From the NCBI GenBank assembly GCA_043228905.1, contig JBHGNT010000010.1, positions 12,276,001 through 12,340,000 of the forward strand: a stretch of DNA of 64,000 bases. Reading direction: 5' to 3'. The notes under the pieces are model-generated. The model was not told the DNA's origin, did not search any database, and worked only from the letters and a program-made list of their open reading frames with translations. Source of the DNA: Azolla caroliniana (taxonomy: Eukaryota; Polypodiophyta). The first letter of the stretch is position 1. Every line of letters begins with the position of its first letter. Below are positions 21,401 through 31,132 of the stretch, piece after piece. The position numbers and the translations under genes were made by a program.

Positions 21401-24287
21401 GGGAAACGGCCATTTCCCGTTCCAACGCTTCCTGTGCTTGCCGTAATTCCCGAATCGAATCTTTGTCTGGTTCGGCTTCGGTTTCGTCCCGCTGCGGCAA
21501 GTATGGCGCGACGGCTTCAGCTACGTCAATCTCGAAGAGTGGTACGATCTTCGGGTGTTCCTCCAAGTACTGGGCTTCTTCGTCGTCTGCCAACCCTTCA
21601 AGCATGTTCACGCATTCCGCATACAGCGGTGTGCATTCCTTACCGTTGCTCGTCCGTGGTTGTGTCGGTACCCGGACCTTGGCTTTTCCGCGCCGGAAGG
21701 TAATCATATTTTTCCGCCAATTTTGCTTGATGTGTGCTGTTTTCAACCATGGTCTGCCCAGCAACAGTGGGTACGCGCCTTGCGCCTGTAGCTGCAGCAC
21801 TACAGCCGAGATGTGAAATGTGTGACCTCCTATGGTGACTTCCAATTTCCGTATTAAGCCCGTCGGCCGTACAGAGCTCGTATCCGCCATCCGTAGCCAG
21901 AACGGACATGGCTCCCATTCATGTATACCCAAGGCATCACACGTGCGGAGGCTTATTACGTTCACCCTGGAACCTCCATCGATTACTGTGCCGGGAAGTT
22001 CGTGCCCTTTGACAATAGTTGTAATCACCGGACTACTAGTGTCCACCACCGTCAGTCCCTCCTCCGGATTCGAGAAGAGGACTGGTGCCGGTGGGGCTAT
22101 ACCGTCTGTCATGACCGTTTTTAGTCCTTCCGTAAATCGCGGCACGAGCTGCAAGAGTCTTCCTAATGGCAACGTGATCTGACATTCTTGCAGTGCTTGC
22201 CATGTCTCATTTTCTGCGTGGCTACCGCCGGCACTCCCTATGGTATTCGCCTTTTGCCGTTCCGCGTCCGCGACGTTCCTTTCATTGGCTTCCTTCACCC
22301 ATTCCGTCGCCTGTTTTCGTATGGCCTCTTGTGTTTCCCACTCTTTGGCCATGCCTTTCGACCGTGTGGTTACTTGCTGTACATCCGCCACTTCCGGAAC
22401 CACCATATTAACTGCTGGTCGTTTATCGTAGCTCTTTGCCGGGCACTGGTTACTGTAGTGGCCTTCCTGCCTGCAGTAGTAGCAGTACTCTTTACGGGTA
22501 TTGCTGGATTCAGCATTGCTGGTAGCCGGAGTCGGTCCCGTAGTGAGTGGTGCGTTCTGTGCCGGTTGGCTCCTTGGGGTTCCATGTTCCGGGTCCCTAG
22601 TGTGACCACCTTTCTTGAAATTACGTTTCTTATTATTCTTATTTTTATTTCGGTAGTCCTGTCGTGGTGGATCGTAAAATCGGCCGTAGTCCTCCTGGTG
22701 CCTTCGGTAACCAGGGGAATGGTCTCTGTCGTATTGCTCGTGTCGTCTGTTGGACTCCCGATAACGGTCCGATCGCTCATACCGGTCGTAGTTATCATGC
22801 CGATCCCCGTACCAGCCATCATTCTCTTGTCTGTCTCCGTACTGGACATCCTGTGCCGGTCGGTACCGGTTCATTCTTTGCCAACGATCTTCATCTTCGC
22901 CTCGGCTGCTTCTTGGCTCGATCCGTCGGACGGGTGGTGCTTGTCGGTTTAGCAGGTTATACTCGCACCGGTCCGTTGTATGACTCTTGGATTGACAAAT
23001 CACACACTGGGTTCGCATGGTGCACTCCACTGCCGAGTGTCCGACATTCAAGCAGATTGTGCATTGAATTGCCTGCCGGAACCGGAGATCTTCATCTGTG
23101 GGTAACGCCCGTTGCAGTGCTCCCAGTGTAAGCCATGAGCTTGACTTTTCCATTTCTCTGACCCGGTCAATGACCTGGTCAATGGTGCTTCCTCGAAAGT
23201 CGATCACCGTACACACCGTGCGTAACGGTTCCCGGAGTGCGTTTAAAAATATCGTCCGTAATTCCTCCTCCGGGGGTGCACGGGCAAGCTGGCTATGCAT
23301 TCGTTGGAAACGGATGACGAATTGGGGAATGCTTTCCCCTGCCTCCTGTTGGATCGTATAAAACAGGCCCACCATTATCGTCTGGTCGACCTCCTTGTGG
23401 AAAAAATGCAAGAATTTTGCTTTTAATTCTGCAAAGGTTGTGATGGTCGCCGGGTCCTGCGTCCGCCGCCATCGTGCCGCTGGTCCTTCCAACGTGACCC
23501 CGAATTCCGCTATCTTCGAGCGTTCTTCTTCCTCCGGTGTCAATCGCTGGGACGCGTGATTTGCTTCCCATGTCTGCTCGAAGGCATGAACATGCGCTTC
23601 CGCGTCCGGATCATCGCGATACTTTGAGTATTGGAACGGCATGTCGTCGTCCAGTATTAGGCCGCGGTTTAGTGGCGTCTGTCGATATCTTTCCGGTTTT
23701 CTCTCCGGTTCCACTTCCAGTTCTTTTGCCGGTGCTTTTTCCGGTTCCTCTTCCGGTTCTTTTTCCGGTTCCTTCACCGGCTCTTCTTCCGGTACCTTCG
23801 CCGGCTCTTTCGTTGGTGTCGGTGGCTTTGCTTCTTCCACTTCCGGTGTTGGTGGGTTGACGGCTTCCGTTTGCGGTTCCGGATAGCCCTGGTCGAACGG
23901 TTCCGGTTCTGGAGTCGGCACGGTATCCGACCCGTCGTCCTCCGGGCCGCCGGGGGTATCGTTGCTGCTCCGGTAGTTCGTGTGCACGCTGTATCCCCCT
24001 TCGGAATCCGATTCGTAGGCTGAAAAGGCTTCTGCCTCGTTTTCTCCGCTTGCCAGCGCCTCGAGGAGGCGTTCGGTTTCCTGGAGACTACTTAGACCGC
24101 TTCCGTCGTCCTGGTCGCGAGTTTGCTGTAACCGAAGAGATTCCTCCGCGACTCTCCGGATCTCGTTGGAGAACGAACGATCCGAGCGAATTTCGTGCGC
24201 TGCTTGCTGGAAAGTCTCACGCCGTCTTTGCCGTTCGGCGAGGCGTCGAGCTCGGTCTGTAACCAGGTCGTGCGTTGGTCTCGTCAT
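18418..24287 (-). pseudogene. Gypsy-I gag-pol polyprotein, single frameshift in integrase
   Basis: Starts at 24287 (MTRPTHDLVTDRAR) and runs 1632 codons to 19389, then continues in another frame from about 19440 to 18418. Domains in order are a Pro/Glu-rich N-terminus, the Gag core at about 215-400, zinc knuckles (CTICLNVGHSAVEC near 407, CYYCRQEGHYSNQC near 605), and protease near 770 with DGGS in place of D[ST]G. RT starts near 1075 with active site FLDDFAVYS near 1190. RNase H (HVFVDASD) is near 1334 and the integrase HHCC finger at 1550-1596. The DDE core and C-terminal tail (KLRFRWTGP, KWVNGFRLKP) lie in the second frame. Comparison with Gypsy-II at LEPFQKWGLDF shows one missing base near 19430. 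RT-RNaseH-integrase order identifies Ty3/Gypsy. Confidence 0.95.
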
Positions 24288-24316
24288 CCATTAAGCCGTC
24301 GTTCGCTGCGAGAAAG

Positions 24317-24334
24317 CAGGAATCGTGGTCGCCA
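24317..24334 (-). other. Primer-binding site of Gypsy-I
   Basis: On the minus strand TGGCGACCACGATTCC begins six bases after the 5' LTR. The start TGG fits a tRNA CCA end. The tRNA is not identified. Gypsy-II has the same site with one change and the same spacing. Confidence 0.65.
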
Positions 24335-24340
24335 AAACTG

Positions 24341-24759
24341 CGTTGTTCTCTGACCGGACAAGGCCTAACACAAGGTGTCACGGAGACACTTCACCAAAGG
24401 GTGATTACGGCATAGGATTATGACTCAACGATTACACCGACCTAAGTAGGTTACACGATTAGAGTGCTTTTGTTAATTACATGCGTAAGATATAACAGTA
24501 AGTACAGAACGGAAATCAACACAGAAGTATAAACACCATACGCTCTATTAATTATCCGCTGCGATTACAATGGGCTCCGGGCCTTTAAATAGGTTTCCGG
24601 TCTGTAGTACAAAACGGTGCCTATCGCACCTATTCGGGATCCGTCCGGATCTGGAACGGCATACCGTTTCCAGTCCGTCCGTCCATACTATGCTTATTTA
24701 CAACCATACTTAATTAATTCCTTCACTCCGTATTTTGGACTCCTTGCCGGCCGGTAACA
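24341..24759 (-). repeat. Gypsy-I 5' LTR
   Basis: 419 bp, nearly identical to 14801-15219. Followed on its outer side by the target duplication ATTCC at 24760-24764. Confidence 0.95.
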
Positions 24760-24809
24760 ATTCCTTCATCAGTGATATGCTTCTTGAAAATGTTTGCAAT
24801 GGGATCAAA

Positions 24810-24825
24810 GACATCAGACCATGTT
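24810..24825. repeat. Target-site duplication of the cullin retrocopy (right copy)
   Basis: GACATCAGACCATGTT pairs with 14482-14497, differing at one base. Copia-III sequence continues to its right. Confidence 0.8.
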
Positions 24826-26855
24826 CGTGTCTTGGTCTTCCTGGCTTTGCCTCCCCCTTCTTCGGTTAGCTTTAGCTTGGGCTCTTCGTTCTTGTGGCTC
24901 CCCTACGTCCGGTCTCGGCTTCTTCAGCCGTCTCGTGCACTCCGACTTCTTCAATCGGACCGAAATCGAAATCGGTTTCCGACTCGGCTTTTTGGTTGTC
25001 TTCCTCATTCCTCCTTTCATCATTCCTCCCCCTCATGTTTGGCATATCGAGGTACTGCACACCCAATGCACTAGAAAATTGTCGCAACTTGTCTAAGCCG
25101 AGGGGTTTGGTGAAGATATCGGCCACCTGCCGATCTCTCGGAAAATGTATCACTGGAGAGAACGCGCTCTCGGAAAAAATGATAGTGCACCTCAATGTGC
25201 TTAGTCCGGGTGTGAAAGACAAGGTTCTTTGCCAACTGGATGCTGCTGAGGTTGTCGCAATAGATCGACGTCGAATCAGACACCTCCACTCGTAGATCCT
25301 TCAGGAGGCTCTTGAGCCATATGGCGCCGCATGTTGCGACACCCGCTCCTTGGTACTCGACCTCGGTGCTCGACAGGGCTACTGTCGGCTGCTTTTTATT
25401 GCTCAAGGTGACCGTGGTGCTTCCAAATGAAAACGCATATTTGGGTGTAAACCCGTGGTCGCCGATATTTCCCGCCCAATCAGCATCCGTATAGCTGACA
25501 AGTTGTTCAGCTACACTGGCCCGATATAGCAACCCCCGGTCCTTACTGTCACCGACGTATTGTAGGATTCGGTGCGCAGATTGAAGATGCTCCACTGTCG
25601 GATGCGCCATGAATTGACTAATCAGTCCGATCGGATAGCTGAGGTCCGATCGAGTGATGGTCAGATATATAAGTCTTATGACTATTTTTTGGAACCTTTT
25701 CGGGTAGCATGTTGTTTCGGAGTCGGGGCAAATTTTTACATTCCAGTCCAGAAGAGTTGAGACGGATTTGCATTCTGTTATACCGAATTTGAATAACATA
25801 CTCAACATGTAGTGGCATTGACTGATCAATATGCTTTCTTAGGTGCGGATCACTTCGCTCCCAAGGAAGTAATGAAGATCTCGTAGATCTTTCATCTCAA
25901 ATGATGCCGCGAGGTCATACTTGACGTAGTCGATTTCGTTGAGGTCACGGCGTTGGCGATGACTAAATCATCAACATAAGGTAAAATACTAACCGACCCG
26001 TTCTGACCTTGCCGGATGAAAAGTGAAAAGTTCGATTTCGATGGAGCAAACCCCATATGATGCAGTCTCTACGTGATCTTCGCGTTCCAGGCGCGCGGGG
26101 CTTTCTTGAGTCTGTAGAGGGACTTCTTCAATTGGCATACAACCGATGCATTCACTCTGGACTGAAATCTGGGGGGCTGAACCATAAACACTTGTTCCTC
26201 AAGATCATCTTGCAGGAACGCGTTTTTCACATCCATCTAATGTAGATGCCACCCCTTCACCGCTGCTACCGCAAGTAGGACACAGATGATCGTCATCTTT
26301 GCGACCGGCATGAATGTCTCATCGTAGTCGATGTCTTGCTGCTGCGCATAGTCCTTTGCCACTAACTGGGCCTTGTACCGGTTGATGGAGCCGTCAGTGT
26401 TGGATTTGACCTTGTATACCCATCGACAACCGATTGGTTTCACTCCTTTCGGCACGACACGTCCACTAAATCCCATATCTCATTTTCCGTGAGTGCTGAA
26501 TCTTTTCCTCCATGGCCTTTTGCTAGTTCGGATCCTTAGCCGCTTCTGCGTAGCTCTACGGCTTACGCACGACTACCACCTTCACCATGTAAGCATAATG
26601 ATGCGCCATATACTCATTGTACCCGTACTTTTTCACGGGGTTTTTCTGGCGGGTGGATCGACGTAACTTCTCATTCGCCGATTGCAAGGCCCTCTTGGTC
26701 AGCTCAAACTTCGTTCCCGAAGATCCTTCTTTGTTCTTTCCGGAGTCAGATTCGCTCCGATCCAACTCGACTCTGCCGGTGGTGTATTCCGCCATCTTCT
26801 TCATCCCCTTCTCTTTGCGCGTTAACCGTCTCCTTAGTTCCATACGTGGAGAGAG
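24826..26855 (-). pseudogene. Copia-III pol remnant: RT, RNase H and C-terminal tail
   Basis: The minus strand starts near 26843 (MELRRRLTRKEKG) just upstream of RT. It contains [63 protein letters not shown] and YVDDLVIA, then a decayed stretch. RNase H follows (YTDADWAGN, ALSSTEVEYQGAG, ARTKHIEVHYHF, DRQVADIFTKPLG), then an acidic tail. Stops and frameshifts are frequent. Gag, protease and integrase are absent because Gypsy-III begins at 26856. The tail is interrupted by the cullin retrocopy and resumes at 14481. Confidence 0.85.
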
Positions 26856-27290
26856 TGTTACCAGTTAGGAACACAATCCACCCTTAGTCCTTCGGGGTAG
26901 CTTACAAGGTGGTCGTGGTGCAAGGGAATAGGGATACTTCGTGCGTGATTTGTAAGGCGTAAGGGGAGGATGGCTACAACCGAACCTCCGTAGGAGCGTA
27001 GTACCCCATTGCGTACTTACCTTGTGTTTATTGCAACACAGTCTTGTACAGAGAACGAGAAACGGAAACAAGAGACTAATAGGCAGAATACCAAGATCAG
27101 AGAAGATAAAACTATATTAAAACGACGCTCCTATAATACGCTCCCTCTTTACAATGGTCTCTCGCCCCTTATATACACAGGGCTTCTAATCAGTTACGCT
27201 CCTTGCATAAAACCGTTACTTTAACGCTCCTAATATAATACTCTATTTTCCATGCGTTATGTCCGGTGGTTACAATTCCAACGGACAACA
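26856..27290 (-). repeat. Gypsy-III 3' LTR
   Basis: 435 bp with TG...CA ends (TGTTACCAGTTAGG ... CGGACAACA). It abuts Copia-III coding sequence on the left. To the right is the ORF3 spacer motif (GTACTGTCCCACAGG on minus) found next to the other 3' LTRs. The partner LTR is not in view. Confidence 0.75.
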
Positions 27291-27340
27291 CCTAGCAAAC
27301 CTGTGGGACAGTACCATGGCACGTTGAACCCATCCGCTTC
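27291..27340 (-). other. Gypsy-III ORF3-to-LTR spacer with conserved motif
   Basis: A 50-bp spacer, the same length as in Gypsy-II. On the minus strand it carries GGTTCAACGTGCC and GGTACTGTCCCACAGG before the LTR, and no purine tract. Confidence 0.55.
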
Positions 27341-30230
27341 CTATTCGTCGCCCAAAATGTCAAAAATTTTCGGCTCCGTTCATTCGTCATGCACTGGAGG
27401 CGGCGTGATGTTCATAGGTGCTTCATTGGTATGCTCGCACGATGCGTCAGTTTCTGTGTTGTCCTCATCACATGGCTCCGTTCATTCGCCATGCACTGGA
27501 GACGGCGTGATGTCCGTAGGTGCTTCGTTGGTATGCTCGGCTAGTGCGTCCGTTTCTGTGTTATCCTCTTCATGCAGTGTGGTCGGGGCTGGTTCAGGTG
27601 GTACGCTATCCGGGACATGCCTCTGTGGGTCTGGTGATGGCTCTTTTTGGTGTAAGCCGTCGTCAGGTCATTGCTCTTTTGTGTCTCTGTACTCTGAGGC
27701 ATTTCTCGACGCTGTTGTTACCTCAGGTTCGTTACTTGGGTTAGGCTGGGGCTCGTTTTGTTCGGCGGAGTCGCTATCTAGTCGCTATCTAGTACTGTTA
27801 TTACTTCCGCCGTTTTTGATTCCTTCGCCCTCTGGCTCTTGCTGCCGAGCTCCATTAGTTGGTGGAAGATGTCTTCTTGATTTTCCCCGAAATCTTCTAG
27901 CAGCTGCGTGAGTTCTTCGGAGTGCTAGTTAGCTAGCGTTTGATAATCCTGCATGAGGTTCTCTCGTACCGCCGCAATGCTTTCCTCATTTAGCTTGTAG
28001 AAGCCTCTGCCCTCTTTGCGGCGGTTCTCCCAGTCTTCCTGGTAGGTGTGCAATTCCGCTGCTTGCGTAGCCCACGCCGCCCATCCTTTGTCCAACGCTG
28101 CTTTCAACTGCATTGTAAACCGCTCATGATTTGTTTGAAGGAGGACGCGTACATTGTCCGTTAGCGTTTGGGAACGGGCTTGCGCTTCGTCCAGGGCCTT
28201 CTTGAGGTTTTCGATTTTATGCTTATTGGCCTTCGTTGCTTCCTCATAGCAGCTCTTCATCTTTGCCCATATCTGGGACTCCTTTAAGTGTAGTTCTTCA
28301 AGTCGGCCCATTTCATTGTTCAGGCAGATTTCTACCTGATGTGTCTGTTCACGTTCACGCATGAGCTATTCATCGTACCACGCTTTCTTCCTTTCTAATA
28401 ACTCTCGACGCCCCGTAATGACGGCCTCTATCTTCTTTGCTTCCTCCTGCAACGTTCTCTTTTCTTCTTTTGTGCGGGTATGTGCTGCTATCTCTGCTTC
28501 AAGCTTATCCTCAAGTGCTTTGGCCGCCCTTCATCCTTTGGCCCTAATATCCGCTTCTCTGTTTGAGGACTGACGGAGTTTTGCGTGGAGTCGGTCGATC
28601 TTGGACGTGGCTAACTCTGTAGCCTTTTTCGCTTTTGCGGCTATGGCGGTTTGAGCTTCAACCTCCTCCCGTAAAGTCGTTTCTCTGTCTAAGGACTGAC
28701 GGAGTTCTGCGCGGAGTCGATCGATCTCGGTCTTGGCTAACTGCGTAGCCTTTTTCGCTTTTGCGGCTATGGCGGTTTGAGCTTCAACCTCCTCTCGTAA
28801 AGTCTTCAACTCGTTATCATTGGGGGTAGGTCCGGGGATATGTTGCATCGTAATCGTGTTGCTTTCTAATTGCGCAATGTGCTCTTGTGCCTTCTGCAGT
28901 TGGTCTTGAGTCAGCTTGACTGTTTTCCAGACATTTTTATTTTTAATAGCCATATCCTTGGCGCCCACACTGACTTTCCCCAATTCCCTATGCACCTCGA
29001 GTAGGGGCGCATTTAATGGAGGTAATTTGATGCCCATACGGCGAATTCTTGTGTTACGCTCCCTGCCTAACCTGGCAAGGGGTCCCTCAGCTTCACATTC
29101 CGCCATTCTTGTTAGCGTACGCTCAATCATTTGCTGTTCAACGTGCTCCTCGGCCATTCGCTGGGACACCTTGATCTGCCGTGTCACCAAGAATTCCATG
29201 AGTTCGTATATCGTTCCAAAATGCAATAGTGCGCCGAACTCATGGGTTGTATCCGGAATGTCCAGATATTTCCGGACTTCACTTTTTGTTGTGAGCATTC
29301 CTTTGCCACGATGACATTGATCTGTAATGATTGGCTGTGGCTCACGGATGATCTCTAATGTAGTTGTAGGCTCTGTGGGGCCGGAAATTTCGACTAGTGC
29401 AACTGTATCTTTTACCAGTCTGCGCCCATCCTTCCGATCTAGCCTACGACGCTTAGGCCTTGGGCTTCCGTGATTGTGTTCCAGTTCTTGCTCACTCGTT
29501 GTTGTCGGTGCTTCGACGGTCTCTCTTGGTTGTTCCAGTTGTGTTGTTTCCACGACGGGGTGGGAAGGCTGTGGTTCTTCTTCCCATTCCGTGGTTGCCA
29601 ATTCCGCTAGACGTCGTTTCGCTGCTCGTGGCGGGGTCATAGGTTTGCTAGTCTGTGGGGCGAGGATTCCGCACGGTGGAAACAATATCGTAAGGTACTA
29701 TTGAATGATCGGCCTTAGCTTTTATCCGGCTTGGTATGCGTGTAGTCCCTCTCGCAGTGCTGGTCCTGTAATTACTACCCAATCTACTGTGCGACCTTCG
29801 AACGTGTCGATGATAATGTCTGCCTTCTGTTTCGGCATCCTGTAGGGGTTAACATGTACGCATCCGACTTCCAACAGGAACTTTGCAATCTCTCGAAAAA
29901 ATGGGTTCGGGATTTCCTTTGTTTTGTACGCCTTGGCAGATGTCGAATATTCCCCAAAATACTACTCTAGTTTGTCGGATGGAGGAATTTTGAAGTGCTT
30001 CTCGCCCGTTGCAGATAGAGTACAAACACAACTTCTTCCAGATACTAGCATTTGTCACCGTGTCGATGTTGAGCTTCCTGGCGATGTCTTGGGCATCATG
30101 GTGTGGTGGCACTTCTGCTACCTAGATGTACCCCTCAAACCCCTTTTCCAGGAGCTATCTTCGCAAAGCTGCCGAGATGGTAATTGGTCTCCTGGGTGGA
30201 TAGGGTTCATGTGGAGAGTGCCAAATGGGT
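27341..30230 (-). pseudogene. Gypsy-III ORF3, diverged and broken
   Basis: Frames on the minus strand reconstruct the ORF3 layout. The N-domain lies at about 30230-29740 with WLLEKGFEGYI-like start, YFGEYSTSAKAYKTKEIPN, FFREIAKFLLEVGC and DTFEGRTVDWVVIT. A long open stretch (29685-28531) of charged linker and coiled coil follows, then another (28362-27925). The end is KIFDILGDE before the stop at 27341. Several stops and frameshifts occur. Two 126-bp units at about 28560-28815 encode a duplicated 42-residue coiled-coil block (TLREEVEAQTAIAAKAKKAT). Sequence divergence from Gypsy-I and -II is high, so the retained motifs point to past constraint. Pol is not visible because Gypsy-IVa lies immediately upstream. 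Confidence 0.8.
28560..28815. repeat. 126-bp tandem duplication in Gypsy-III ORF3 coiled coil
   Basis: Two similar units offset by 126 bp (42 codons, in frame), e.g. GCCTTTTTCGCTTTTGCGG near 28622 and 28748. Confidence 0.85.
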
Positions 30231-30407
30231 GAAGCACGTGAGCTGCGTTGTGCATGGTGCCTGTGGTATGCAAGAGAGCGAGGACCACGAGGAGAGCTAG
30301 GAGAGCAGAAGGCTAGAGGCTTTTTTTTGTAATGTGCAGAAAACCTTCTGTTTCCTTCTTTTTGTGCCTTAGGGTTCATAGGTCTATGAGACATCGTGGA
30401 GACACGT

Positions 30408-31087
30408 TCTCATGAAGAAAACCGGCCATAGGCGGAATCGAAGAAAAAGGCGCATGAACCGGCTCCTACACGGGTGGACGCGAGGATTGATATATTGTAC
30501 ATAATTCGTAATTAGGGTGACTGGTGTAAATACTAGGTAGAGCACATTTATTAGGGGATTTTGTGCGTATCTCTGTCGACAGGGACAGGGAATAAAGCAG
30601 TTTGGCTAAGGAAAAGGGGGCACCCCCTTTTGGGGAACTATTTAAGGAGGGAGAGGAGGAAGGAGCAGGTATCGCGCGCTAGGAAGGACGAAGTGCTGCT
30701 GCAGATCTGAGTGCGGAGCTCTCTCTTCTCCTCCGGCCGTCGGTCTCTGTGGGTCGGGAGCTTGTTGCCTTTGCTTCGTGGACAGCCCGTGTGCTTCCAG
30801 CAGAGGCTCTCCCCCTCTGTTTTGTTTCTGGGAGTCGAGCGAGTGCTGTCTGTGTGTGTGAGTAGGATCCCCGTGTCGGGTCCATCGCCGCTTTCGGTTG
30901 TAACCGTCAGAGTTGTATTCTCTTGTTGTTGTAATCTCTTGTTATTGAAATCAAGTGTTACGTTCTACATCTCTCCTTCTCGCTTCGCGTATCTACAAAT
31001 CTCTCTCTCTCTCTCTCTCTCTCGCTCCTCGGTTCAAGACCCTCGTGGTCCCACCCCTTCTACACGCACGCGCGTAACAATGCGACA
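30408..31087 (+). repeat. Gypsy-IVa 5' LTR
   Basis: About 680 bp, ending ...GCGTAACAATGCGACA before TATTTGGTGAACCCG. It aligns in outline with the Gypsy-IVb LTRs but is clearly diverged (for example GGAACTATTTAAGGAGGGAG, the CGCGCTAG block and the CT run near 31005-31023). The start is placed by similarity to TGTCGTGAAGAAAACC and is approximate. Confidence 0.7.
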
Positions 31088-31091
31088 TATT

Positions 31092-31109
31092 TGGTGAACC
31101 CGATGTGAA
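31092..31109 (+). other. Primer-binding site of Gypsy-IVa
   Basis: TGGTGAACCCGATGTGAA follows the LTR after four bases (TATT). The Gypsy-IVb equivalent on minus (near 57985) reads TGGTGAACCCGACGTGAA. The tRNA is not identified. Confidence 0.6.
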
Positions 31110-31132
31110 CGGGGCGGAAAAGGAGTCAAAAG

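Larger units (their letters stand above)
14801..24759 (-). mobile_element. Gypsy-I LTR retrotransposon with extra ORF3 (complete, young)
   Basis: A 9,959-bp element on the minus strand with two 419-bp LTRs that differ at only about four positions, and a perfect 5-bp target duplication ATTCC (14796-14800 and 24760-24764). Order on the minus strand is 5' LTR, primer site, gag-pol, ORF3, 3' LTR. The only visible lesion is one frameshift in integrase, so ORF3 and all other domains look intact. The insertion disrupted the cullin-1 retrocopy: joining 24765 to 14800 restores its reading through ITDEG-MTLVKQ. It is full length and recent. Confidence 0.95.
14498..24809 (-). pseudogene. CUL1: Cullin-1 processed retrocopy fragment, split by Gypsy-I
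   Basis: The two parts are 24765-24809 and 14498-14800 on the minus strand. Together they encode the cullin-1 N-terminal repeat region: IANIFKKHITDEG, then VKQAEDIASNKKAEKK, FELHDKYLQYV, and in another frame [20 protein letters not shown] run of 13 A residues (T at 14496-14508 on the plus strand) follows in mid-coding sequence, and 16-bp target duplications flank the whole. The copy is 5'-truncated and prematurely polyadenylated, and carries at least two frameshifts, so it is a dead retrocopy of about 350 bp. Cullin-1 is the SCF ubiquitin-ligase scaffold. It inserted in the Copia-III tail and was later hit by Gypsy-I. Confidence 0.85.
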
